Translations under genes and position numbers: made by a program
Shown here: positions 1 through 9,508 of the stretch, piece after piece
Layout: each line of letters opens with the position of its first letter
Numbering within the stretch: the first letter of the stretch is position 1
Assembly: GCA_012270065.1 (NCBI GenBank)
Contig: JAAXJB010000084.1
Location: 189,201-253,200 of the forward strand
From: Rubripirellula sp.
GTDB lineage: Bacteria; Planctomycetota; Planctomycetia; Pirellulales; Pirellulaceae
Direction of reading: 5' to 3'
DNA: 64,000 nucleotides
Notes under the pieces: generated by a model
Told to the model about the DNA's origin: nothing
Databases searched by the model: none
What the model saw: the letters and a program-made list of their open reading frames with translations, nothing else

Positions 1-548
1 AATCTGAGGTGTTCATGGACAGACGGCAACCTGGTTTGAAGACAGATCAATTTCCGAATCGCACTCAATCCGGAAAACAGCAGTTGATTGGTGATTCGCG
101 ATCAAGTTTATAAACAACTCAACATGCTGCCGCGAGTGTTCAACAGGTTGCTAACTGGCATTTTGCAAAATCAGTAATTCGGATCATGCCCTTGAATGAA
201 TCTGTGAAATGTCCCGAACTTGTGGCTGTTGATCCCGGAGACGGTATTTTGAACTGCAAAAGACCCTAATCCAAGCTACCCTTTCGGTCTGATAGCTGAC
301 ACGAAGCGTGCAGACAGGCATAATGGGAATCCCTCCCGAATCGCGCAGTTCAAACCATGCAGGCTGTATTCGCAGATCGTATTACCGGTGCATGAGAGTT
401 GCTGTGGTTTGCAACCCACCGTTCGACACATTGATTTGATTCCAACTTTGACCGGCTGTGACAGGGTCCTGCGAGCCTGAAGGTGCCTTGAGGCCACTCG
501 TCAGCGAATCGGAATCCATTGTTTTTTCATTGAGGAAAAGAGGTAAAA
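1..548. other. Leading non-coding stretch, possible tail of an upstream gene
   Basis: No convincing complete gene is seen here. Frame 3 on the + strand is open from base 3 to a TAA at 111-113 (36 codons), which could be the C-terminus of a gene starting before the window, but it is too short to recognise. The rest up to the GTG at 549 looks intergenic. The reverse-strand open frames at 276-576 show no family signature. The last bases before 549 carry a purine-rich GAGGAAAAGAGG ribosome-binding region for the next gene. Confidence 0.4.
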
Positions 549-1568
549 GTGGAACCGCGAAACCGACATGTCTCATTCATCATTCCCACACTCAATGAAT
601 ACGAGTCGATCGAGGAATTGCATGGTCGAATTCTGGATGTTTGCGAGCAGAACGGAATCCATGCCCAGATCGTGTTTGTTGATGACGGCTCAACCGACAG
701 CACGTGGGAAATCATGCAGCAACTGGTCCGAGGTCATGAAGGCACTGAGGCCATCCGATTCCGTCGAAATTTTGGGAAAGCTGCGGCACTTGCAGCTGGT
801 GCTGAAGCTTGCAGAGGTGAGATCGTTATCACCATGGATGCGGATCTGCAGGATGATCCACAGGAAATACCACGGTTCCTCGAAAAACTGGATGACGGAT
901 TTGATGTTGTCAGTGGTTGGAAACAGGTGCGACACGATCCATTGCATAAAGTTCTGCCGAGTCGCGTGTTCAATTGGCTGGTAAGCAGATTGACCGGTGT
1001 CAAGTTGCATGATCACAACTGTGGCTTCAAAGCTTACCGCAGGGAAATTTTCGATGAAGTCGAGCTGTATGGTGAAAGGCACCGGTTCATTCCTGTGCTA
1101 GCTGCAGCCCGCGGCTGGAAGCCAAGTGAAATTGTCGTTGAGCATCATGCACGCCGGTTCGGTCATTCAAAGTACGGTTTCTCAAGGATGATCAAGGGTT
1201 TTCTTGATTTGATGACGATTTACCTGCTGACCGGATTCTCAAGTCGTCCCCTGCATCTGATCGGTGTTGGAGGAATGTTGTTTTTTGCTGCAGGGGGAGT
1301 CGGGATAGTATCGCTTTCGGGATGGTGGGTGATCTCTCGAGCGGTTGAGAGTTTTGATCCGATTCATCTGCATGAAAAAGCAATCTTCTACTATTGCATC
1401 CTCGCACTTCTTCTCGGTGCCCAGTTTCTGCTCGCTGGTCTGCTCGCGGAACTCGTCGTTGCTCGGACCCATGGCCCTCGCGATACGTTCAGCGTTGCCG
1501 AGCATCTTTCCAGCACATCCGAAGGGGTGGCAAGCAAGGCCGCTGCTGAACCCCGGGAGCAAGGCTGA
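549..1568 (+). CDS. Glycosyltransferase family 2, DPM1/GtrB-like, with C-terminal membrane anchor
   Basis: This 339-residue protein probably transfers a sugar from a nucleotide donor to a polyprenyl phosphate on the inner face of the cytoplasmic membrane. The GT-A fold starts at residue 8 (SFIIPTLNE), has the nucleotide-binding VDDGSTD near residue 45, and the DxD-type metal site DADLQDDP near residue 97. After residue 220 come two hydrophobic spans (about 237-260 and 277-305), the layout of GtrB/DPM1-like enzymes. The start is GTG, chosen because a purine-rich Shine-Dalgarno (GAGGAAAAGAGG) lies just upstream. The stop overlaps the next ATG by one base (TGATG), so the two genes are probably coupled. 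The acceptor and sugar cannot be told from sequence. Family assignment is firm; the polyprenol acceptor is inferred from the membrane segments. Confidence 0.9.
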   Translation: MEPRNRHVSFIIPTLNEYESIEELHGRILDVCEQNGIHAQIVFVDDGSTDSTWEIMQQLVRGHEGTEAIRFRRNFGKAAALAAGAEACRGEIVITMDADLQDDPQEIPRFLEKLDDGFDVVSGWKQVRHDPLHKVLPSRVFNWLVSRLTGVKLHDHNCGFKAYRREIFDEVELYGERHRFIPVLAAARGWKPSEIVVEHHARRFGHSKYGFSRMIKGFLDLMTIYLLTGFSSRPLHLIGVGGMLFFAAGGVGIVSLSGWWVISRAVESFDPIHLHEKAIFYYCILALLLGAQFLLAGLLAELVVARTHGPRDTFSVAEHLSSTSEGVASKAAAEPREQG

Positions 1569-3235
1569 TGAGTGATCCGAATGCAGTCGAGACACGATCG
1601 CGACGGTCCGCTTATGTGATCTTTGCTTTGATTGGTCTGGCGTTGACTGCCGGACGTATCTCGGTTGTCACTGGACGTGATGGAAAGACGGCATTCCTGA
1701 GTGCAAATGATCGCAGTCGTTGGTGCACCGTTGCATCCCTGGTCGAGCACGGAACATACGCGATCGATTCGCAGATCGAAATTGTGGATCCCATCCGTCG
1801 CCATATTCATCCATGGCAGACGATCGACAAAGTGCGTCATTTGGGCCCTGATGACAAGCAACACTACTACAGCAGTAAACCACCGTTGTTCCCGACCATG
1901 GTCGCGGGTATCTACAAGTGTGTGCATTTTGCGACGGGCATGACACTGACAGATCAACCGATCTATCTCGCCAGAATCATGCTTTGTTTGGTTAATCTGC
2001 CTCTTTTGGCGATCTTCTACTTTGCCACCATGGCTTGCATTGAAAAGATCGGCAAGGACGACTGGTCCAAACGCATGGGGGCGTTGGCTTGCTGCTTCGG
2101 CACCATGCTGCTGCCTTTTGCCATTTCCTTGAACAATCACCTGCCTGCTGCTTCGGCCACGGCTGTGGTGGCGTGGGTCTATCTGCGGACGTTCAAAAGT
2201 GATGACAAGGACAGTACCACCAGTTCGATTTTCAGCAGATTTCAATCCAAGTCCCTTGATGGAAAGGCCGTTGGCGCTGCAACTGCGGTTCTCTACTGGT
2301 GTGCTGGTATCTGTGCCGCGTTTGCGGCAGCAAATGAACTGCCGGCACTTTCGATGCTGGTGTTCTGGTTGATTCTCTTCATCTGGGCGAGGCCAGCCTC
2401 TGCCGTGCCGTTCATCGGTGGCGTCGCGATCGTTGCTTTGGGGTTTTTTGGGACCAATTGGCTCGCGCACGAGAGTTTGCGTCCGCCATATGCCCATCGT
2501 GGAAATGGAGCAACCATCGCAGAACTCAGCGAGGCGGTCAGAGATCTGCAGGCACCAGATCAGAGTCTCAAGACAGAGGTGCTGAATCTTCTTGGTGACA
2601 GAGGGTTGATCGAACCCGGCCAGGAAGTGGATATCGATGCTTCGGATGAAGCTTCGCGTTGGGTTGTACGTCATGGAGAACGCCAGTATGCGCTGTTGCA
2701 TTCAGGCATTGGCTGGTCAATCGCAGAGTGGGATGACTGGTACGAGTACCCCAATACCTATTGGAAAGATGGTACCCGGCGCGGGGTCGATCGGGGTGAG
2801 GCATCGAAAGTGACTTATTTGGCCCAAATGACTGTTGGGCATCACGGCCTATTCTCTTTGACGCCGCTGTGGTTGTTAGTGCCGGTTGGGCTGGTGATTG
2901 GCGTCATCCGCGGTTCAGGCGAGTCTCGCCGTCTCGTGATCGCTATCGCGGTGGCTTCCAGTGTCTGTTTTCTGTTCTACCTCAATCGACCCCTGATCGA
3001 CCGGAATTATGGTGGGGTGAGTGTCTGTTTCCGGTGGTTATTGTGGTTTGCACCTCTGTGGTTGCTGGTCGCCACCCCGGTCATGGGTTGGCTGGAGACC
3101 ACGCGTCTACGTCGTGGCACGTTGTATGCAATGCTTGCATTGAGTGTTTTTTCAATGTCAGCATCCTTGGAAAGTCCGTGGCAATCACCATGGATCTATC
3201 GGTTTTGGCAGTTTTTGGGCTGGCTGGACTCTTGA
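1568..3235 (+). CDS. Multi-span membrane protein, putative GT-C (ArnT/PMT-like) glycosyltransferase
   Basis: This 555-residue protein has about ten hydrophobic spans spread over its length. After the first span lies a long periplasmic loop with NDRSRW near residue 45 and YYSSKPPLFP near residue 100. An acidic residue in the first loop followed by a KPPL motif is typical of the ArnT/PMT superfamily, whose members use polyprenyl-phosphate sugars. A soluble insert (about residues 310-400, acidic) sits between later spans. The gene begins on the stop codon of the GT2 gene. I infer a pair: the GT2 enzyme makes the lipid-linked sugar and this protein uses it on the periplasmic side. No family match can be checked here, and a simple transporter or unknown membrane protein remains possible. 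Confidence 0.6.
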   Translation: MSDPNAVETRSRRSAYVIFALIGLALTAGRISVVTGRDGKTAFLSANDRSRWCTVASLVEHGTYAIDSQIEIVDPIRRHIHPWQTIDKVRHLGPDDKQHYYSSKPPLFPTMVAGIYKCVHFATGMTLTDQPIYLARIMLCLVNLPLLAIFYFATMACIEKIGKDDWSKRMGALACCFGTMLLPFAISLNNHLPAASATAVVAWVYLRTFKSDDKDSTTSSIFSRFQSKSLDGKAVGAATAVLYWCAGICAAFAAANELPALSMLVFWLILFIWARPASAVPFIGGVAIVALGFFGTNWLAHESLRPPYAHRGNGATIAELSEAVRDLQAPDQSLKTEVLNLLGDRGLIEPGQEVDIDASDEASRWVVRHGERQYALLHSGIGWSIAEWDDWYEYPNTYWKDGTRRGVDRGEASKVTYLAQMTVGHHGLFSLTPLWLLVPVGLVIGVIRGSGESRRLVIAIAVASSVCFLFYLNRPLIDRNYGGVSVCFRWLLWFAPLWLLVATPVMGWLETTRLRRGTLYAMLALSVFSMSASLESPWQSPWIYRFWQFLGWLDS

Positions 3236-3305
3236 AAACGGGGCTATCATCCTGACAGCGAGGTGATGGAACGCTCGCAGTAGTTGATGACTCCAAGGTT
3301 CGGGT

Positions 3306-6300
3306 TTGAATGGCACCAAGGATGCGCCGATAACCGCCAGACCGAGACTTGTCTCGCGTCTTTTCAGTGCTGCGCTGGTCAGTGTGGGGGTTGTTTTTGT
3401 CGTTTATGCGCTGACGCCACAGACAGTGGGTGAGACCGCGAGGCGGCATGTGCTGAACGTTTTTCAAGAGCGTTATCCCGACCACATCGTTTCACTCCGA
3501 CGAGGTTACTTCGACCAGAATGTCGGTTTTGTTTTTGAGGACCTGCGGATCATTGATCCGTCTCGGGTTGTCCATGGTGCTGAAGACAGTGAGTTACTGC
3601 GCATCGAGCGTTTGACTGTTGAGGCAGATTTGGATGCCGATCAGATGGTCGCTGGAGGACTGCCTCTGAAGACGCACCGTATTCTTCTGGACGGCGTACA
3701 CGCCAGCACACGGTTACTGGAAGATGGGACTCCTACTCTCGCTGAACTGTTGCCAATGCCAAACTTTGGCTCGGTGACGCCGAGGATGGAAATGCGGCAT
3801 TTGCGACTTCAGTTGGTGGATGATCATTCAAGGAATCGCCCGATGCTCGCCTCGTTTCCTGAGGCGCTGATTGTTCGCAAGCCAAACACGGATGGTGGCA
3901 CGGATGACACAATTACGCTCCGCGGTGCGACCGATTTTGCTAATTCACTGGTTGTTCAGGTCAATCAGACAAGTCAGGGCGTTGATGTTCGTGGTGTCGT
4001 CAAGGGTGCATATCTGAGTCGAGATTTATTCGACCGGTTACCACCCCAGTGGAGGAAAAAAGTTGTTGAGTTGCGGGATTTGCAGTGCATTTGTGATACA
4101 GATTTCGCAGTCCATCGATCTCCCGATGGCGAACTGGATTTCAAACTCAAAACCACCATTCACGAGGGGCGGTTTTCGCATCCCGCGATTCCGCAGCCCA
4201 TTTCACAATTGAGAGGCATTGTGAGTTGTGATCCCGGTGGTGTTTTCATTCAGGCCTCCCAGTTCATGTTTGGCGATTCCCTGGTGAGAACCAGTGGCAG
4301 GGTGCATGGACACAGATGGCCTTGCAACGCTGATCTCCAGATCCACGCCGGAAACATCATGCTTGATGAGCGTCTGGCTGCGGCACTGCCCGCGAAAATG
4401 CAAGCGAACTGGCACAAGTTCTTGCCCTGCGGCAGAGTCGATATTGAGGGGAATCTGCAGCATCAGGACTTGCAGTGGAAACTCAATGGTCACGTCACCT
4501 GCAAAGGCGTTGATGTGCAATATGATCGTTTCCCGTATCCCGTTGAGAGCCTGTTCGGAAAGATTGAAATTCGTGATGGAATTGCATCCACTGATAGATT
4601 GGGCGGAACGATTGGGTCCAGCCAGATGCAATGTGCTTTTAAAATCCCCATCAAACCCGGCATCACACAGGAAAAGTCTTTCGCGATCACCACGGATGGG
4701 TCCATCCCCATTGATGCAACTTTACTGAAGTCGATGTCGCCTCGTGATGGCCCGATGTCGAAGCTGGAATCCTTCACCCGATCACTCAAGCCTCGCGGCA
4801 GACTGCACCTGGTGACCGCCTTGTTGACAACAGATGTCAATGGGCGTTCATCACGAAAAATGGACTTCCGTGTCAGCGATGGCTACGTGAGATATGAAAA
4901 ATTTCGCTACCCGTTGTACAAGGTCAATGGGAAAGTGCAGGTGGAAGATGATCTTGTACGGCTGAGTGGTTTGCGGGGTGTGAGCGCCAACGGGCAGGAT
5001 GTGGTATGCACGGGATCTTATCGACTGGCCGGAAAACCAAGGAACAGATCGACGGATGAACTAACGCCTGATGGGCAGCTCGCAAATTCAAATCCAAATC
5101 CAAATCCAAAACCATCTCATTTGAAGCTGCAGTTTGATGCAAAAAATGTATTGATGGATGACTCGCTCCGTAATTCCCTACCAGAAGATGCGAAGCGGAT
5201 CTGGGACTCGATTTCCCCTACAGGAATTCTGGATGGTCTGACTGTGAAACTCGAGCAGGTCGGTGCGGGTGGCAAGCTGGAAATGGAGTTGGCAGCCAGG
5301 CAAGTTGAATCCGATCTGGTTACCAGTCGCACGCTGAGTCTGCGACCCAGCTATCTTCCCTATCGTATGGACGTTACGGCTGGCTCCGTTTTCTATGATG
5401 GATCGAAGGTTGAGTTGATTTCCCTGAAAGGACGGCATGATGCATCCATGCTGTCTGCTAATGGAATCTGCCGGCAGAATTCTCAGGGACGCTGGGAGTT
5501 GATGCTGAACGTGCATGCCGGCAGCCGACTATTGCCAGATGCCGAATTGATCGCTGCGATGCCGGCGCAAATGCGAGAAGCGATGAAGGCTCTGCAGTTG
5601 CGTGGTCCCATCGGTGTTTCAGGAGCTACTCGCATCGTGCTTCCCGATGCGCTGCATGCGGATCCGGAATTGGACTGGGACATTGCATTGCAATTGGAAG
5701 GGAATCGTATCGCTGAAGTCGGTCCGGTGCACTCCATGCGAGGCAGTGTACGCGTGGTTGGCAGGCAGGATGGACGTGGCATCTTTGCCAACGGAAATAT
5801 TCAAATTGATTCGTTGCACGTCTATGACCTGCAGCTCACCAATATTGAAGGACCCTTTTCCATTGCCAATGCGATGCTCTATCTGGGGAAGCCTCCACGC
5901 GGAGCGACATCACCCAATCTGGTAGGACTCGCGGATCCGCGGGTTATCGCCAGGCCTGAAAACCGTCTGCACGGAAATCTGTTTGGCGGCAGTCTGGTCA
6001 TGGATGGAAATGTGCAATTGTCGACCGGTGATTTCGATGTTGTCTTGGGCATCGAGAATGCAAGTCTTCCTGATATTCTGGCGGACTTCGGACAGAATGG
6101 AAAAGACATGTCTGGCAGCTTTCGTGGTCGTACCAGGTTACTTGGGAAACTTGGCAACATGAGCATGTTGCGCGGTAAGGGATGGTCTTTGGTCAGGGAT
6201 GCCACACTCTACAAGCTGCCGCTGATGGATCAGGTGATGGAATTGCTGAGAATCAAGAAACCTGATGAACAGGACTACTCGGCACTCACGGATGCTGACG

Positions 6301-6650
6301 TCCAGTTTGAACTCTTCGGTGAAACAATCACGTTCGACCGGATTGATGTGTCAGGCGACCTGATTGCATTGAAAGGTTACGGAAAACTCGACAATCGCCA
6401 GGAACTTGACGTAAGCTTTCAAACACAGGTGAATCCCCGAAATACTTTGATGGGACTCCTGACGCTGGGTGAGCAGTACACGTTGTGGACGATTGATGTT
6501 CGCGGTCCCTTGCATTCGCTGACCTACCAGCGGCGGGCGTTGGAGGGTGTAGAAGAAACGCTTGAAATGATTTTTCCGGCGATTTCCGATAACCCCGAAG
6601 AAATTGCCACGGAGCCTAAAACAGGGTTGGGGAGATTGCTGTCGTTTTAG
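3306..6650 (+). CDS. Large AsmA-like membrane-anchored envelope protein
   Basis: The 1,114-residue product has one N-terminal hydrophobic span (about 19-36, LFSAALVSVGVVFVVYAL) and then a long beta-rich region with no other spans. The last 250 residues (GSFRGRTRLLGKLGNM, then the segment around ALKGYGKLDNRQELDVSFQ) resemble the AsmA C-terminal region. AsmA/TamB-type proteins bridge the periplasm and are thought to move phospholipid to the outer membrane, which fits the neighbouring envelope glycosyltransferases. A low-complexity NSNPNPNPNPKP stretch near residue 598 comes from a six-base DNA repeat at about 5089-5112. The start is TTG; an ATG at 3310 is out of frame and no better in-frame ATG precedes the membrane span. 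The fold is well supported, the lipid role is family knowledge. Confidence 0.72.
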   Translation: MNGTKDAPITARPRLVSRLFSAALVSVGVVFVVYALTPQTVGETARRHVLNVFQERYPDHIVSLRRGYFDQNVGFVFEDLRIIDPSRVVHGAEDSELLRIERLTVEADLDADQMVAGGLPLKTHRILLDGVHASTRLLEDGTPTLAELLPMPNFGSVTPRMEMRHLRLQLVDDHSRNRPMLASFPEALIVRKPNTDGGTDDTITLRGATDFANSLVVQVNQTSQGVDVRGVVKGAYLSRDLFDRLPPQWRKKVVELRDLQCICDTDFAVHRSPDGELDFKLKTTIHEGRFSHPAIPQPISQLRGIVSCDPGGVFIQASQFMFGDSLVRTSGRVHGHRWPCNADLQIHAGNIMLDERLAAALPAKMQANWHKFLPCGRVDIEGNLQHQDLQWKLNGHVTCKGVDVQYDRFPYPVESLFGKIEIRDGIASTDRLGGTIGSSQMQCAFKIPIKPGITQEKSFAITTDGSIPIDATLLKSMSPRDGPMSKLESFTRSLKPRGRLHLVTALLTTDVNGRSSRKMDFRVSDGYVRYEKFRYPLYKVNGKVQVEDDLVRLSGLRGVSANGQDVVCTGSYRLAGKPRNRSTDELTPDGQLANSNPNPNPKPSHLKLQFDAKNVLMDDSLRNSLPEDAKRIWDSISPTGILDGLTVKLEQVGAGGKLEMELAARQVESDLVTSRTLSLRPSYLPYRMDVTAGSVFYDGSKVELISLKGRHDASMLSANGICRQNSQGRWELMLNVHAGSRLLPDAELIAAMPAQMREAMKALQLRGPIGVSGATRIVLPDALHADPELDWDIALQLEGNRIAEVGPVHSMRGSVRVVGRQDGRGIFANGNIQIDSLHVYDLQLTNIEGPFSIANAMLYLGKPPRGATSPNLVGLADPRVIARPENRLHGNLFGGSLVMDGNVQLSTGDFDVVLGIENASLPDILADFGQNGKDMSGSFRGRTRLLGKLGNMSMLRGKGWSLVRDATLYKLPLMDQVMELLRIKKPDEQDYSALTDADVQFELFGETITFDRIDVSGDLIALKGYGKLDNRQELDVSFQTQVNPRNTLMGLLTLGEQYTLWTIDVRGPLHSLTYQRRALEGVEETLEMIFPAISDNPEEIATEPKTGLGRLLSF

Positions 6651-6690
6651 AACTTTGACCTGAGCTTTCGAATAAGAAGAGGGTTAGTCA

Positions 6691-7077
6691 ATGAATATCA
6701 ACCCAAGTGCCGCTGCATCAGTCGCTGGAACCAGTCGAGCTGCTGCTCGAGGAGGCGAAGCTGACTCACAGGCAATCGAGTCAACTCGACAGCAGGCAAA
6801 GTCAGAGAGCCCAGGCGGCAAAGCTGCTGATTCCAATGCGATTGACGCAGGTGATCAAACTGGCGACCGCCACGGAAACGGCCGTCAGGTACTGGACCAG
6901 TTTGAGCGTCAGCAGGAGGACAGTGATTCAACTGACAAAGATTCCCTGGCTGACGGGGAGGGCAGTGAAAACGAGCCAGCCAGCCAGCAACGCAGCGTTG
7001 ATGGTGAGGCGATTCCCCCGACCATGAATGGACAGCCTTCACCGGCTGCGGGAATGAACCTTGATCTGGAGGGTTGA
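6691..7077 (+). CDS. Small acidic low-complexity protein of unknown function
   Basis: This 128-residue product is not recognised. It is rich in Ala, Gly, Ser, Gln, Asp and Glu, has no cysteine, no hydrophobic span and no signal peptide, so it is probably disordered and cytoplasmic. An ATG start is supported by AAGAAGAGGG about ten bases upstream. It lies 40 bases after the AsmA-like gene and may share its transcript; it faces the sigma-54 regulator gene tail to tail. Composition alone makes its coding status moderately sure. Confidence 0.55.
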   Translation: MNINPSAAASVAGTSRAAARGGEADSQAIESTRQQAKSESPGGKAADSNAIDAGDQTGDRHGNGRQVLDQFERQQEDSDSTDKDSLADGEGSENEPASQQRSVDGEAIPPTMNGQPSPAAGMNLDLEG

Positions 7078-7180
7078 GTCAACCAGATACTGGTTGCATG
7101 GCACATGGCGAGGACTCGCGTGGCCTTTCTGACTCCGCTTTGCATTGCCAGTTTGCACTGGTGGCATGAAAGAGTCGTTT

Positions 7181-9214
7181 TCACTTGGCAGCGAAGCGTT
7201 TCAGTTTTCGGTCCAGCGTGCTGCGTTCAATGCCAAGAATCGCGGAGGCACGACTTTTATTTCCGTCGGTGTGTCGAAGCACGCGTTCGATGTGAATCTG
7301 TTCCAGAGCGGCAAGCGTCATTTCAACAGCATCCGCTGAGGGGCTGCCCGGTGTTTGTGCTTCGGAGGCTGGTGTCAGGGCAAGGTCGGATACGTCAATA
7401 TGATTCTTGGTGTTGAGTACAACCGCGCGCTCGACGACGTTTTTGAGTTCACGGATATTTCCTGGCCAGGAGTATTCCAGAAGCGTTTTTTTCGCGTCAT
7501 CTGAAAAGCCTTCGATCCTTCTGCCCATTTCCTGATTGAACTGTGCAAGAAAGTACTCTGCAAGTTGCAGACAGTCTTTCCCTCGTTCTCTCAGAGGAGG
7601 TACGAGAATTTCAACGACGTGCAGACGGTAGTACAGGTCCTGTCGGAATTTGCCTTCGCGGACCATTGACTGGAGATCACGGTTGGTCGCGGCGACTACA
7701 CGGACGTCAACTTTAATTGGCTCATGTCCGCCCACACGTTCGAACGCGTGTCCTTCAAGGACACGAAGGAATTTGGCTTGTACCTCGGGGCTCATTTCAC
7801 CGATCTCGTCGAGCATCAAAGTGCCACCATTGGCCGCTTCAAATTTTCCACGTTTCCGTTCCGTGGCGCCAGTGAAAGCCCCCTTTTCGTGACCAAACAG
7901 TTCGCTTTCCAGAAGCGTTGGTGACAGAGCTGCACAGTTAAGACAGATCAAGGGTTCGTCACTACGTTCGCTTGCGTGGTGAAGTGCTGCTGCAACGAGT
8001 TCTTTACCGACCCCTGATTCGCCACGGACCAGGACCGTCGCATTGGTCGGCGCGGCCATTCCGATCTGTTCGACAATTTCACCTATTGAATTGCTTTTAC
8101 CGACGATCGTGACTTTGTCTCCCAGACGATCCTGTAATTCTTTGATCTGTTTTTGGCTTTTTCGGAGTGAACGATTGAGTCTTTTTCGATCAGAGAGGTT
8201 GCATAGCGACTCACCAAAGATCTCACAGGTTGCGACAATGAACTCCAGATCATCGGCACTCAGTGGTGGGGTTCCAGCAGTGGTGGTGACGTGTACGACA
8301 CCCCGCAACTGATTGCGTTGATCTCGCGCGGGCGCCATCACCACACTTTCGGCATCAAGTTCTCCACGACTGTTCTCGGTGGCAAGTTGTTCATCGCCCA
8401 TGACATTCCGCGCCAACACTGCCTCGCCTTGATCGGTCGCGACTGCTGTCAGCAGAGATTCAGGTGGACGTCGGTAACTTCGCGATCCCGACTGACGTGT
8501 GCCAGCAAGTGGAATGTCCTGCGGTTTGCCACGTGATTTTCCCGAGTGACAGACATAGACCCCGGCAGTGTCCAGTTGCACGTGAGCGGCCAGGCAGTCC
8601 AGCACGATGTCGACTGCCTGCTCCGTTTGCTCACAACGGGCCAGTGAAAACGCCAGTTGTAAAAGGTGGCGGGTGGATTGACCATTTTCAGCGTCCGAAG
8701 CAGATTTGGCGAAACCGGCAGGATCGAAAAGGAAGGAGCTGTGTCGCCTGCGGTCGGTGATGGAACGGTCGTCCATCTCCAACGTGATTTGGTCATCGGT
8801 GGCGGCACTTGGGCCCGTTGAGGAGCGAACGGATTCACCGATGCCGCCGTCGATCCGGCGAGCAAAGGTAATGGCAAAGCCTGCGACCTCAATGGAATCG
8901 GCGTCTTGCAGTGGCATGGTCGAAGCAACCGGTTTCCCGTTGAGCAACGTGCCGTTGCGGCTGCTGAGATCCTCGATCTTCCAACTGTCCTCAGACCAGA
9001 AAACACGAGCGTGTTGCCGACTCGCCTGTTCGGTCCGGATCACGATTTCGTTGGATGAAGCTCTCCCCAAGACAGCTCCCTGGGGCGAGGATAGCCGGAA
9101 TACGTCGCTCCAGCGGCCCGCACTCCGAAGGATCAGATAGGCCCCCTGCACTTCCGGCTTGTCCTGCGAACTGGGGGGCGGATTTTCCGGGGAATTAGGT
9201 TCCATGGCAGTCAA
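7181..9214 (-). CDS. Sigma-54-dependent activator with FHA and GAF sensory domains
   Basis: The 677-residue protein activates RNA polymerase carrying sigma-54. In order: an FHA phosphothreonine-binding domain (about 27-118, with [17 protein letters not shown] and SSRNGT), a GAF domain (about 180-330), a short coiled coil, a sigma-54 AAA+ domain (about 365-600: Walker A GESGVGKE, the sigma-54 contact loop GAFTGA, Walker [10 protein letters not shown]) and a Fis-type helix-turn-helix (about 632-675, [22 protein letters not shown]). There is no response-regulator receiver, so the signal is probably Ser/Thr phosphorylation read by FHA plus a ligand read by GAF. Start is TTG at 9214, eight bases after GGGAG; an in-frame ATG at 9205 lacks a good ribosome site. 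It is divergent from the DUF1598 gene across 294 bases in which I saw no clear -24/-12 site. Confidence 0.93.
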   Translation of the reverse strand: MTAMEPNSPENPPPSSQDKPEVQGAYLILRSAGRWSDVFRLSSPQGAVLGRASSNEIVIRTEQASRQHARVFWSEDSWKIEDLSSRNGTLLNGKPVASTMPLQDADSIEVAGFAITFARRIDGGIGESVRSSTGPSAATDDQITLEMDDRSITDRRRHSSFLFDPAGFAKSASDAENGQSTRHLLQLAFSLARCEQTEQAVDIVLDCLAAHVQLDTAGVYVCHSGKSRGKPQDIPLAGTRQSGSRSYRRPPESLLTAVATDQGEAVLARNVMGDEQLATENSRGELDAESVVMAPARDQRNQLRGVVHVTTTAGTPPLSADDLEFIVATCEIFGESLCNLSDRKRLNRSLRKSQKQIKELQDRLGDKVTIVGKSNSIGEIVEQIGMAAPTNATVLVRGESGVGKELVAAALHHASERSDEPLICLNCAALSPTLLESELFGHEKGAFTGATERKRGKFEAANGGTLMLDEIGEMSPEVQAKFLRVLEGHAFERVGGHEPIKVDVRVVAATNRDLQSMVREGKFRQDLYYRLHVVEILVPPLRERGKDCLQLAEYFLAQFNQEMGRRIEGFSDDAKKTLLEYSWPGNIRELKNVVERAVVLNTKNHIDVSDLALTPASEAQTPGSPSADAVEMTLAALEQIHIERVLRHTDGNKSRASAILGIERSTLDRKLKRFAAK

Positions 9215-9508
9215 AGTGCTCGCTCCCAGACTCTGGAAATGGACGTCCAGAACCTAAATTTGACCATTGGTGTTCCGCTTAATGCTCCCTCCAAACTAGA
9301 ATCTGGGAGATTGTCCGTCCACCGTTGATAGCTGGACGAGACCGTATAACCTTCCGTTGCCGATGTTTTTTGCGGGAACTATCCTTCCCGAAAAGCAGTT
9401 TTTGCTCGAAAAAGTGCGAAACCTTGGTAACAATAAGCTATAGCTAATAAAACGATTTCAATTCTTGGCGGTGTCTCACACTGTCAGCACACCCGGAGAT
9501 CCAGCGCG

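Noticed and set aside
1391..2701. 436-codon open frame on the - strand
   Set aside because: Antisense to the KPPL membrane protein gene, full of Cys, Arg, His and Gln with no family signature; a shadow of the real gene's codon pattern.
3311..3326. TGGCAC followed five bases later by ATGC, like a sigma-54 -24/-12 site
   Set aside because: It lies inside the start of the AsmA-like gene with an imperfect -12 element; probably chance.
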